Under the pieces are notes generated by a model. The model worked only from the letters and a program-made list of their open reading frames with translations. It ran no database searches and was not told the origin of the DNA. The translations under genes and the position numbers were made by a program. Positions 18,490 to 26,502 of a stretch of DNA of 64,000 nt are shown here, one piece after another. Each line of letters begins with the position of its first letter. Position 1 is the stretch's first letter. Source of the stretch: Desulfurococcus amylolyticus Z-533 (GTDB taxonomy: Archaea; Thermoproteota; Thermoprotei_A; Sulfolobales; Desulfurococcaceae); contig NZ_KI911318.1 in assembly GCF_000513855.1 (NCBI RefSeq), positions 1,241,327-1,305,326 on the forward strand, written 5' to 3'.

Positions 18490-18759
18490 TCACACCGTCT
18501 CCCTTCTCGCGATCAAGGTAGAGGTATACGAGGCCGGTGACTGGGGTGCTCTGTACAACGACTCCACGTCCGTGAACCTCTCAACGAGGGCTTGGAAGAC
18601 CCTGGACACTGCTGCTCGAGTGGTCCTCCTGAGCAGGAACTCGGCGAGTAAAACCCTGTAGGGCGTCATTTCCACCCTCTAAGGGTAGTTGAACCTGTGC
18701 TCTAAACTCCATCTAACGACTCTATCCTTGACTGCCCTCAGGAGCTCTCTCGTGTCGAC
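18490..18759 (-). pseudogene. Broken Mig/MutY-like DNA glycosylase (N-terminal part)
   Basis: The minus strand encodes DTRELLRAVKDRVV, then RFNYP, a TAG stop at 18679-18681, then RVEMTPYRVLLAEFLLRRTT, AAVSRVFQALVERF and TDVESLYRA before the frame degenerates. It matches the start of HhH glycosylases such as Mig (PWR, then DPYxxLxxExLLRRT). The stop falls exactly where the conserved Trp of the PWR motif is expected (TGG to TAG). The helix-hairpin-helix, catalytic Asp and Fe-S cysteines are absent. An intact relative lies at 27050-27766. Confidence 0.7.
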
Positions 18760-19006
18760 CTGACCACGAGCCGTCCTAGCACACCCTGCTGGTCTTCCAA
18801 CACCTAAATATGCCCCGGGCGCCGTTAAGCTAACAAGGTTCCCGTGGTCTTGTGAACAGCCCCTGATCGAGTACTAAGGGCAGTAAGCATAGGCGTACGA
18901 CCGGACAGGTAAATGCGACACTGGGCAGCGGCGCCACAAACAACGCTTCTGTGCCTAGGAGTCTACGAGGAGTATCCCGGTCTTAAAAACAGTATGTGAG
19001 GAGAGC
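18760..19006. other. Intergenic stretch with no recognised gene
   Basis: No convincing coding frame or structured RNA was found between the broken glycosylase and the NlpC/P60-like gene. The minus strand carries a TTTTTAAGAC promoter-like box near 18975. The frame of the broken glycosylase continues upstream for a few codons (ARTARGQV) without an evident start. Confidence 0.4.
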
Positions 19007-19600
19007 CTAAGCTGTCCAAACGGCTACCGGGTAGACGTCGTTGTCCATAGCTATCTCGTCCGGTGCTACGTTGAAGCCGTACCTGAGTGTGAAGCCGGGG
19101 TTCGCGTCTATGTCGGGGCCTCCTGCGGCCAGGTAGGAGGCCCAGGCGAGCTCGCTGCAGTAGTAGCTGGCCCCGTATACCTGCTTACCGCCCGGGTACA
19201 GCAACCAGCCATAGTCGTAGGGCTTACCGAGCTGGGCCAGCACGAACTGGACTGCTCTCTCCCTCACCAAGTCGGTGGTCTTGACTCTGAACAGGCCTAC
19301 TGCGAGCCTGTTGGACACGACGGTGGAGACATGGCTTATCTTGACCCCGTAGTCCGGGGTCGCCTCTACCACATACCCGTTGCCGATGTAGATCGCGACG
19401 TGGTGCCAGTAGCCCGCTATCTTCATGTACCAGGTGTCCCCCCTCACGATGATCAGGTCTCCGGGCCTCGCGATAGCTAGGAACGTGTCTAGCGGGACGG
19501 TCACGTAGCCTCCGCCGGTGGAGAGCGCCTCAACCCTAACCGGTAACAGTAGTAGCGACACAGCGAGCAAAGCTAGTACAGGGACGCTAATACGTCTCAT
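19007..19600 (-). CDS. Secreted NlpC/P60-superfamily (YiiX-like) hydrolase
   Basis: Starting at ATG 19600 gives 197 residues with a clean signal peptide (MRRISVPVLALLAVSLLLL). The mature part has RPGDLIIVRGD, HHVAIYIGNGYVVEA (about residues 70-84), and SYYCSELAWASYLAAG near 150. The order His before Cys fits the circularly permuted papain-like YiiX/DUF830 branch: Cys in YYCSELAW as nucleophile, His in HHVAIY. Substrates may be amide or thioester bonds in surface material. A TATTTATACTTATATA promoter-like region lies just upstream. It is in the island and has no functional partner nearby. Confidence 0.75.
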   Translation of the reverse strand: MRRISVPVLALLAVSLLLLPVRVEALSTGGGYVTVPLDTFLAIARPGDLIIVRGDTWYMKIAGYWHHVAIYIGNGYVVEATPDYGVKISHVSTVVSNRLAVGLFRVKTTDLVRERAVQFVLAQLGKPYDYGWLLYPGGKQVYGASYYCSELAWASYLAAGGPDIDANPGFTLRYGFNVAPDEIAMDNDVYPVAVWTA

Positions 19601-19631
19601 GTCAACCCCTACATATTTATACTTATATAGT

Positions 19632-19802
19632 TCACATGTATAAAAACTTATACAAACCACGACAAAGAGGGCGTAGGCTAGCCCAGCGGCACTCGCCTGG
19701 TCCCACCCTCGTCCTGGTCAACTCTCGCTTATCCCAGTCCACCTCCACGTAATGGGTCCGAAGAAGATTATGGCCTGTCTCCCTCCTTATCCTGGACGAC
19801 AA
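19632..19802 (-). CDS. Doubtful 56-residue ORF upstream of the NlpC/P60-like gene
   Basis: A TTG at 19800-19802 opens a frame reading MSSRIRRETGHNLLRTHY, then VEVDWDKRELTRTRVGPG, ending at 19632. The middle looks protein-like, but the end runs through the promoter region of the hydrolase, and no ribosome binding site stands out. It may be a fragment of a decayed gene. No family recognised. Confidence 0.2.
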   Translation of the reverse strand: MSSRIRRETGHNLLRTHYVEVDWDKRELTRTRVGPGECRWASLRPLCRGLYKFLYM

Positions 19803-20046
19803 GCCTCTTAGGTGAGATGATTCACCTCCCGTATATAACGAGAGATAGGCTAGATAGGGGCGGTCTCGGGTCTAGAGCGGTAGAAGATGACGTAAGCTAC
19901 TTCCTCCTAGGGATGGGCTGTGTGGTGAGCAGGTTTAGAGGGCGGCAGAAGGGGTGCCGGACGACCCAACCACGCTTACCTTGTCTACGGGACGTTGTGG
20001 TTTAATTCACGTGTACCCCATGGAGGTGGGGGGCTCTAGCCCCAGG
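19803..20046. other. Intergenic stretch, no gene recognised
   Basis: A plus-strand frame from 19817 to 20005 (MIHLPYITRDRLDRGG at its start) is open, but it has a biased, low-complexity arginine content and no ribosome binding site, and I do not consider it a gene. No tRNA-like or box C/D pattern was seen. Confidence 0.35.
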
Positions 20047-20790
20047 CTAGCTGACGTACTCGTATATCCTGTCTACTAGCTCCTGCACCTCGGGCATCTT
20101 TCTGCTCCTAGGCCTCTTGATGTCCACCCTAACGTCTCTTACTATTTTCGCGGGCCTCGGCGACAAGACTATGATCCTGTCCGCCATTAAAACGGCCTCC
20201 TCAACGTTATGGGTGACCATTATGATCGCCTTCAAAGACAGGACGCTGGACAGCCATAGGTCGAGCACCTCGCTTCTCAGAGTCTCAGCTGTGAGAGGGT
20301 CGAGCTGGGAGAAGGGCTCGTCGAGTAAAAGGAGGTCGGGCTCGATAGCGATTGCCCGTGCTATGTTTACTCTCTGCTTCATTCCCCCGCTTAGTTCGTT
20401 GGGGTAGAAGTCCTCGAACTCGCCTAGCCCTACGAGGGTCAGGGCTCTCCTGGCCTTCTCCCTAGCCTCATTCTCCCTGGTTCCTCTGGCGAGGAGCGGT
20501 AGCGCTACGTTGGCTAGAATCGTCATCCATGGTAGGAGTGTGGGGAACTGGAAAACAAAGCCTACTCTGGGCTCGCGGCCGAGGTGGAACTCCACGGTAC
20601 CGGAGTCCGGCTTCTCAACACCGGCTATGATCCTCAGGAGGGTCGACTTCCCGCAACCGCTGGGTCCTAGTATAGCAATAAACTCCTCACCGACATCGAA
20701 GCTTATGTTGTCCAGTACCAGGACCTCCCTGCCGGGCGCCTTGTACTTCTTCGTAAGCCCCCTTATACTAAGTGTGAGCTCAGTCGACAA
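20047..20790 (-). CDS. ABC transporter ATP-binding protein (nitrate/sulfonate/taurine type)
   Basis: A 247-residue ABC ATPase. Walker A GPSGCGKSTLL is near residues 38-48, the Q-loop in GFVFQFPTLLPWM near 78, the signature LSGGMKQRVNIARA near 133, Walker B LLLLDEPFSQLDP near 153, and the H-loop in IIMVTHNVEEAV near 190. It is closest to SsuB/TauB/NrtD-type importers. Homologous archaeal ATPases often carry a C-terminal AAA-associated domain; here the protein ends right after the ATPase core, and a matching domain is encoded separately at 22402. It overlaps the permease gene by 11 bp. Confidence 0.9.
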   Translation of the reverse strand: MSTELTLSIRGLTKKYKAPGREVLVLDNISFDVGEEFIAILGPSGCGKSTLLRIIAGVEKPDSGTVEFHLGREPRVGFVFQFPTLLPWMTILANVALPLLARGTRENEAREKARRALTLVGLGEFEDFYPNELSGGMKQRVNIARAIAIEPDLLLLDEPFSQLDPLTAETLRSEVLDLWLSSVLSLKAIIMVTHNVEEAVLMADRIIVLSPRPAKIVRDVRVDIKRPRSRKMPEVQELVDRIYEYVS

Positions 20791-22282
20791 CGAACCTCGC
20801 CCCCAGCCTCGCGAATAGCCTACCCCAGATGAGCTTGTTTAGCAAGACTATCACGAGACTCATGTATAAAGCTACGAACAACACCCCGAGCGAGTTGCCT
20901 TGTGCAGCCAGCTTGTCTATGAGGCTCCCCACTCCACCGGTGTCCACCTCGAAGTCTCCGAACGCGATGTACTCTGCAGCTATAGAAGCGTTCCAAGCAC
21001 CTCCCGAGGCAGAGAGTAGGCCTGTTAGTATAGAGGGGAGCATGGCTGGTATGAACACAGACTTGAAGTAGAGGAACCCTCTTATCTTGTACACGTCCGT
21101 TAGCTCGATGATGTCCCTCTTCACGTACTGGAGCCCGAAGATCATCACGTTGAAGTACACGTACCACAGGGCACCCTGGAGGTAGACGAAGAACATGACG
21201 AACCACGGGGCGACGTGCGCGACCGGCAGTAGTAGAGGCCACCAGATCATGGCTGGGATCGATGATAGAAGCTCCCCAGCCGTACACGCGGCAAGCCCCA
21301 CGGCCCTTCTCCTGTGGGATAGGTATGCTAACGGGAGCGAGATCAGTAGGGAGACGAGCAGTACGACGTAGACTCTTAGCAGCGTCGGCCAGACGTTGGT
21401 CAGGAACATGTTCAAGTACTTGACCAGGCTCCCGTAGAGGAGGCCTGTGGAGAACCCTGTGGGCCTTATCTGGGGACCCAAGAGTGCTACCAAGACTAAG
21501 GCCGTGGAAGAAGGTAGCACGAGCCTCCTGGAGTATAACCAGGCTCTCAGGATAGCCTCCACGACAAGCCTCCAGAATAGTCTCGTAAGCCTCTCGAGAG
21601 CGTTGAAGACCGCCATTACACCAGGCAGTATGGTGAGCCCTGTGTACTTCACCACGGCTGGGTTCCAGAGAATTATGTAGGTCGCGAGGATAACAGTGAA
21701 TAAGACGCCCATCCCAGCCGCAAAAGCCTGGGCGTCCCCCCTGTTCGATGCGTCGAATATGAAGCTCCCCAGCCCGACCAACTTGAGGGTTTGAGTGCCC
21801 ATCGAGATCACCTCCGCGCTTGTGAGGAAGAACCAGCCGCCGGCCCAGGATATTAGGCTATTGGAGAGGAGAGATGTACGGGAGGCGGGGACGTACACCA
21901 AGGCTAGCTTGAGGGGGAGGGGTATCCTGTATACGCTGGCCATCAAGTCGAAGCTCGGGTCAAGGGACTTAATGGACGCGTAGACGCCAAAGATCATGTT
22001 CCAAACCAGGCTCGTCGATATCAGGACTATAGCGCTCAGCTCGCCTCCTAACCCTGGGCCCAGCCCGTAAACAAACGCGGATAATACGACGGGGAAGAAG
22101 CCCAGTATGGGTATGGACTGGAGGACGTCTAGTATGGGTAGAAGAACGGCCTCGACGACCCTGTTCCTGGCCATCGCGATGCCTGTGAACAGGGCAATCA
22201 AGAGCGATAAAAGGTAGGCCGCGAACATCCTGTAGAGGCTCAAGAGCGTGGCCACTACGAGTTCCGGGACCAAAGACGACAC
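20780..22282 (-). CDS. Duplicated two-domain ABC permease (anion type)
   Basis: A 500-residue membrane protein with two fused binding-protein-dependent-transport domains. Each half has about six hydrophobic helices; the coupling regions are DVLQSIPILGFFPVVLSAFV in the first half (about residues 52-71) and GELLSSIPAMIWWPLLLPV in the second (near 345). This matches the duplicated permease component known from archaeal nitrate/sulfonate-type importers. It starts with GTG at 22282. No substrate-binding protein is encoded nearby, so the substrate remains open. Confidence 0.88.
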   Translation of the reverse strand: MSSLVPELVVATLLSLYRMFAAYLLSLLIALFTGIAMARNRVVEAVLLPILDVLQSIPILGFFPVVLSAFVYGLGPGLGGELSAIVLISTSLVWNMIFGVYASIKSLDPSFDLMASVYRIPLPLKLALVYVPASRTSLLSNSLISWAGGWFFLTSAEVISMGTQTLKLVGLGSFIFDASNRGDAQAFAAGMGVLFTVILATYIILWNPAVVKYTGLTILPGVMAVFNALERLTRLFWRLVVEAILRAWLYSRRLVLPSSTALVLVALLGPQIRPTGFSTGLLYGSLVKYLNMFLTNVWPTLLRVYVVLLVSLLISLPLAYLSHRRRAVGLAACTAGELLSSIPAMIWWPLLLPVAHVAPWFVMFFVYLQGALWYVYFNVMIFGLQYVKRDIIELTDVYKIRGFLYFKSVFIPAMLPSILTGLLSASGGAWNASIAAEYIAFGDFEVDTGGVGSLIDKLAAQGNSLGVLFVALYMSLVIVLLNKLIWGRLFARLGARFVVD

Positions 22283-22303
22283 CCTTCCAAGTTGTCAAGT
22301 TTA

Positions 22304-22371
22304 TTAGGATCTCGAGCGTTATATATATTAAATGCTTGGGATCCTATAGTATATTTAGGATCCCGAGCGTT
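22304..22371. promoter_or_regulatory. Triple operator between divergent ABC permease and regulator-like gene
   Basis: TTAGGATCTCGAGCGTT (22304-22320) and TTAGGATCCCGAGCGTT (22355-22371) are direct copies differing at one base. Between them, AATGCTTGGGATCCTAT (22331-22347) is an inverted copy matching at about 13 of 17 positions. Centres are spaced 24-27 bp. The sites flank TATA-like ATATATATTAAA and TTTAATATAT boxes, so one regulator could control both divergent transcripts. Confidence 0.7.
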
Positions 22372-22401
22372 TAATATATCCACCGAGGTGCCTAGAGGGG
22401 G

Positions 22402-22887
22402 TTGTCACAAGATACAAAGAAAATCGTGCTACCGTACAACTTGACACCAGACCACCTACTCGGCCTTGTCGAGGTCCTACATAGCCTGGGCGGGAGAGCG
22501 GACCCAATGAACCTAGGAGACTTGCTGGGCGAGAACATAGACATACTCCCCCACGTAATCGATGTTGCGGAGATCCTGGGTCTCGTCTCGATTGCCCCAA
22601 ACGGTGACGTGGTTCTTACAGAACTTGGCGAGAAGATAGTGACAGGTAACATAAAGAACGTTAAGAAGTTGTTGGGGGAGAACGTTAAGAGAGTAGAGCC
22701 GCTTAGCACCCTACTCGACGTGCTCTCCAGGAGGAGGGTCATAACCTCCGACGAGTACGAGAGCGTTCTCTCACAGTACTACAATCTCCACTTGAACGAC
22801 GCTAAGCGGAACATACTCCAGTGGGGCGCATTCCTCGGCCTTTTCAAGATGGATGCGAACGACGAGTACGTGTACTTGCTCCACTAG
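22402..22887 (+). CDS. Free-standing AAA-associated C-terminal-type domain protein
   Basis: The 161-residue protein (TTG start, GAGGTG upstream) resembles the AAA-associated C-terminal domain normally fused to archaeal nitrate/sulfonate-type ABC ATPases. Recognisable parts are VLHSLGGRADPMNLGDLLG (about residues 28-46), DVAEILGLVSI (about 57-67), TELGEKIV, and a C-terminal winged-helix-like region ending LQWGAFLGLFKMD. Its position, divergent from an ATPase that lacks this domain, suggests it regulates the transporter as a separate subunit, as a transcription factor, or both. The family call is from memory of the pattern. Confidence 0.6.
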   Translation: MSQDTKKIVLPYNLTPDHLLGLVEVLHSLGGRADPMNLGDLLGENIDILPHVIDVAEILGLVSIAPNGDVVLTELGEKIVTGNIKNVKKLLGENVKRVEPLSTLLDVLSRRRVITSDEYESVLSQYYNLHLNDAKRNILQWGAFLGLFKMDANDEYVYLLH

Positions 22888-22957
22888 AAGTAAGGCTCTT
22901 AACCTCAACGTAACATCAACATACACTGTTGTAGATACGGAGTAAGGGTAGTTCTAC

Positions 22958-25291
22958 TTGAGTAGCCTACGCGGGCTTACAAAAGCAGATGTCGAGGAGA
23001 GGATTAGGAAGTACGGGCTCAACGTCGTACCGGAGAAGAAGGAGAGCCTCCTCAAGCTCTTCCTGAAGAAGTTCACGGGCCTAACCCCGTACACTATTGA
23101 GGCGGCCGCCGTTATATCGTTCGTGCTGGGGAGGTACGTCGACTTCGCTGTAATGGTTGCTCTGCTACTCGTGAACGCTGTTATAGGCATTATACACGAG
23201 CACAGGGCTGAGAAGGCGGTAGAGCTCCTCAAGTCCAAGCTAAGAGTCGTTGTGAGAGCCCTGAGAGACGGGGAGTGGACTGACGTCCCCGCAGAGTACA
23301 TAGTTCCAGACGACATCGTTAAGCTGAAGCTGGGAGACGTAGTCCCGGCTGACGGCGAGCTCGTCACAGGTCACCTGATCGTCGACGAGTCTGCTTTGAC
23401 AGGCGAGTCCTTTCCAGTGGACAAGAACCCAGGCGATAAGGTGTACGCGGGTAGCACAGTATTGAGGGGTGAGGGGGTTGTCAGGGTCTCAGCGACAGGA
23501 GCGTCGACGAGGTACGGGAAGACGGTCGAGCTAGTCCAGGTCAGCAAACCGAGGCTGATAATAGAGGAGATAACTGCGAGCATAACAAAGGGTCTCCTGG
23601 CCGCCGACATCTTCTTCATTCTCCTAGTAGCCGTAAAGCTCATAATGAGTAGGACAAGCTTCCTAGACCTCCTCCCCTTCACGCTAACCCTCTTGATAGC
23701 CTCTATACCGATAGCGCTTCCCGCGATGACCACTATAACACTCGCGCTGGGGAGTGTTGAGCTAGCGAAGGCGGGGGTCATTGTTAGGAGGCTGGAGGCG
23801 ATAGAGGCAGGCTCCATGATGGACGTGATATGCCTTGATAAAACGGGTACGATCACCGAGAACAGGATAACGGTGAGGGAGGTCGTACCCCTCTCCAGCG
23901 AGTACTCCGAGAGAGAAGTCCTACTTTACGCGTTGTTAGCGTCCGAGGAGGACAGTAAAGACCCGATCGACAGGGCCGTAATAGAGGCAGCCAAACAAAA
24001 AGGCGTCTCGAAACAAGGTGTCGAGGTGCTGGAGTTCAAGCCTTTCAGCCCGGAGACCAAGAGGACGGAGGCAATAGCGAGAGTCAACGGTGTAGAGGTG
24101 AGGGCCGTGAAGGGGGCTCCACAGGTACTCGCCGAGATGGACAAGGACCTAGACAAGTCGAGATACGAGGCGTTGATCAAGGAGATGAGCAGTAAAGGCG
24201 AGAGACCCCTGGCAGTAGGGGTCGAGAAGAGTGGCGTCTTCAAGGTCGTGGGTCTCATAGGCCTGTACGACAAGCCTAGAGACGACTCGCCGCTCTTCAT
24301 CAAGGAGATCAAGGAGATGGGCGTCAAGCCCATCATGATAACTGGTGACAACGTCTACGTGGCGAAGACGATCTCGGGTGTCGTCGGTATAGGTGGGAGG
24401 GTGGTCACGCTTAAGGGGGTACCCAGAGAGGAGATACCGAGCCTCGTGGAGGACATAGACGCCTTCGCAGAGGTGATACCCGAAGAGAAGCACGACATCG
24501 TGGTCGCCCTGCAGAAGAAGGAACATGTAGTAGGCATGACGGGCGACGGCGTCAACGACGCCCCCGCACTGAAGAGGGCCGACCTCGGCGTGGCCGTGAG
24601 CAACGCCACAGACATCGCGAAGTTATCGGCGTCAGTAGTCCTCACCAAGCCCGGACTCAGGAATATAGTTGACATAATCAAGCTCGGCAGAATGGTCTAC
24701 AGGAGGATCGTTGTATGGTCTCTGAACAAGGTCGTCAAGACGTTCCAGATTGTTTACTTCGTCGCGATATCCACGCTCTTCCTCGGCCTCCCCGTCCTCA
24801 CACCCACTCACATGATACTCATGTTGTTCCTCTACGACTTTGTAACCCTTTCGATCAGCACAGACAGGCTGAAGCCAAGCAGGAAGCCCGAGAGGTGGAA
24901 CATACGGAAGTTAGTGACCGTATCTGTGGTGCTGGGCTTCATTAAGATTCTTGAGCTGTTCCTAGCGCTCTATATCGCGCTCGACTACCTGGCCCTCCCG
25001 CTCGACCAGACCAGGACGTTCGTCTTCTACGTCCTGCTACTCTCCGGGCTCTTCAACATACTCAACTTCAGGGAGACCAACTGGTTCTGGAGTAGTAAGC
25101 CCAGCCTACCCGTGGCACTCTCGATAGTCGGGGACATAATCGTGGGGACTATACTAGTCTACCAGGGCAGGGTAATACCCGCGATACCACTACACGCTAT
25201 ATCGGTGGGCTTCTTGTACTCGGTTGCCGTAACGCTAATGCTGACGGACGCAGCTAAGATAATGGTGTTCAGGTTCTTCGGAGCCGTCTAG
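22958..25291 (+). CDS. P-type ATPase, proton-pump (P3A) type
   Basis: A 777-residue P-type ATPase resembling plasma-membrane H+-ATPases, which use ATP to export protons. An A-domain SALTGESFPVDKNPGD lies near residue 145, the phosphorylation motif CLDKTGTITENRITV near 292, KGAPQ near 375 in the N-domain, MITGDN near 448, and the hinge VGMTGDGVNDAPALKRADLG near 510. About ten membrane helices are visible. No CPC or other heavy-metal motif and no N-terminal metal-binding domain are present, which argues against a metal pump. TTG start. It lies in the island. Confidence 0.85.
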   Translation: MSSLRGLTKADVEERIRKYGLNVVPEKKESLLKLFLKKFTGLTPYTIEAAAVISFVLGRYVDFAVMVALLLVNAVIGIIHEHRAEKAVELLKSKLRVVVRALRDGEWTDVPAEYIVPDDIVKLKLGDVVPADGELVTGHLIVDESALTGESFPVDKNPGDKVYAGSTVLRGEGVVRVSATGASTRYGKTVELVQVSKPRLIIEEITASITKGLLAADIFFILLVAVKLIMSRTSFLDLLPFTLTLLIASIPIALPAMTTITLALGSVELAKAGVIVRRLEAIEAGSMMDVICLDKTGTITENRITVREVVPLSSEYSEREVLLYALLASEEDSKDPIDRAVIEAAKQKGVSKQGVEVLEFKPFSPETKRTEAIARVNGVEVRAVKGAPQVLAEMDKDLDKSRYEALIKEMSSKGERPLAVGVEKSGVFKVVGLIGLYDKPRDDSPLFIKEIKEMGVKPIMITGDNVYVAKTISGVVGIGGRVVTLKGVPREEIPSLVEDIDAFAEVIPEEKHDIVVALQKKEHVVGMTGDGVNDAPALKRADLGVAVSNATDIAKLSASVVLTKPGLRNIVDIIKLGRMVYRRIVVWSLNKVVKTFQIVYFVAISTLFLGLPVLTPTHMILMLFLYDFVTLSISTDRLKPSRKPERWNIRKLVTVSVVLGFIKILELFLALYIALDYLALPLDQTRTFVFYVLLLSGLFNILNFRETNWFWSSKPSLPVALSIVGDIIVGTILVYQGRVIPAIPLHAISVGFLYSVAVTLMLTDAAKIMVFRFFGAV

Positions 25292-25458
25292 GCGGTCTCC
25301 CGCTCCCGGAGGAAGAGCCTTTTCGGGTCTCCGAGCCTGTTGATCGCGGTCAACAATGCAGACACGACCCCTTCCAGGCTCAAGTCCCTAGCCCAAACCT
25401 CTACTTCGAGACCATACCACGTCGTCGCTGTATGGCCGCGCAAAGGGCGCAGGTGCAA
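25288..25458 (-). CDS. Possible 56-residue protein, convergent with the P-type ATPase
   Basis: The frame starting at TTG 25456-25458 encodes MHLRPLRGHTATTWYGLEVE, then VWARDLSLEGVVSALLTA and INRLGDPKRLFLRE, ending at a TAG (25288-25290) that overlaps the ATPase stop. The composition is protein-like (beta strands followed by an amphipathic helix, loosely like Pcc1-type domains). It could be an intact small protein or the remnant C-terminus of a larger gene interrupted by the tRNA-Arg region. No firm family. Confidence 0.35.
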   Translation of the reverse strand: MHLRPLRGHTATTWYGLEVEVWARDLSLEGVVSALLTAINRLGDPKRLFLRERETA

Positions 25459-25534
25459 CAGCGGGACGCGCGCCTGACCCGCGGAAACACGTGGTGTTCA
25501 GTAATAAAACCTCGACAGCCCAATACAATACACG

Positions 25535-25609
25535 GGGCCTGTCGCCTAGCCAGGATAGGGCGCCGGCCTGCGGAGCCGGAGGCCCCGGGTTCAAGTCCCG
25601 GCGGGTCCG
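25535..25609 (+). tRNA. tRNA-Arg (anticodon GCG)
   Basis: The acceptor GGGCCTG (25535-25541) pairs with CGGGTCC (25602-25608) using two G-U pairs, with G73 at 25609. The anticodon stem CCGGC/GCCGG encloses CTGCGGA, giving anticodon GCG, which reads CGC. The T arm is CCGGGTTCAAGTCCCGG. There is no intron. It lies between the P-type ATPase and a decayed stretch. Confidence 0.93.
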
Positions 25610-26187
25610 CTAAATCCTCCACTACCGTTGAACCTCATTCATAAACGACCAGATCCCGGGGTCCGATTCATACACTGAGAATGTATTGATCGCTGGGAAC
25701 TCCCCCCCACACACTGATAGGAGATAGCATCTGCGGCCTTCGACACTACCTCAGCAGCCGTTAAGGGGTTCCAAGCCCTCACAGCATCGAATTTCCCCCA
25801 GCACTCCCAGCGGTGGCTTTAGGAGGGTCGAAGGCGTTTCTCGTATTGCTCACATTAAATGGTTAAATGGAGGGCACGATGTTAGAGGTTGCCGCACTAT
25901 CCACGACCTAGCATTATTACGAGGTTGTAGTTTCTGTTTCTGGTTAAAACAGGGAGCTAAAGACAGCAATGAACCCGAGGAGCAGAGCTAACCTTAAGGG
26001 CTTTGGGTTAGCATTATTTTGGCCTGCGATCCGGCCTGGATCTAGTCTTAAGGTGTAGCTGGAAGTATTGATGCGATAGGAAGAAGTGTGGTGACTCCAA
26101 ATGTGTTCGTGCCTACTCGTCTTCTGGCAAGTATTAATATTTCAAGAGAAGTAACATGATATATAGATTGCCTACCACCACTACCAG
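25610..26187. other. Decayed or non-coding stretch after tRNA-Arg
   Basis: No intact gene was recognised in these 578 bp. The minus strand has an open frame without a good start at 25639-25818, containing WECWGKFDAVRAWNPLTAAE, which looks like a gene fragment. A perfect 7-bp hairpin, GCTAACC at 25987-25993 with GGTTAGC at 26006-26012, may be a terminator or part of an RNA. No repeat of the tRNA-Arg 3' half was seen. Confidence 0.4.
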
Positions 26188-26502
26188 ATGCCGGGATATA
26201 GGGACTTCGTTAAATACGTCGAGCTACCGCTGGTAAAGCCTAGATGCCGCGGCCTGGAGTCGGTAGTAATCGAATACGAGGGTAGGACACTACATTACCG
26301 CATAACTGTTAGTTCCGGCAGACTTTTCATTGAGTGGCCCAGCGTTCGAACCAGAATCAATGAAATATCGAAAGAGCCTCCACTCAACTACAGGGGTAGA
26401 AGGCCCTCACACAGACTACGCCCTAGGGACTGCGGCCTGTACGAGGTGTGGGCTCCCTGCGACGGCACTGCATCGGTGAGCCCACAGTACCCAACACCAT
26501 AG
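26188..26502 (+). CDS. Hypothetical protein in the island
   Basis: A 104-residue ORF starting with ATG and MPGYRDFVKYVELPLVKP. The first 60 residues read like a compact beta-rich protein (VVIEYEGRTLHYRITVSSG, FIEWPSV), while the last 30 are poor in hydrophobics and may be frame-shifted. A TATATAGATT box lies about 25 bp upstream. No family recognised; it may be a degraded gene. Confidence 0.35.
   Translation: MPGYRDFVKYVELPLVKPRCRGLESVVIEYEGRTLHYRITVSSGRLFIEWPSVRTRINEISKEPPLNYRGRRPSHRLRPRDCGLYEVWAPCDGTASVSPQYPTP

Noticed and set aside
22392-22742. Minus-strand ORF opposite the AAA-associated-domain gene
   Set aside because: Serine/proline-rich shadow; the plus-strand frame has domain similarity and a ribosome binding site.
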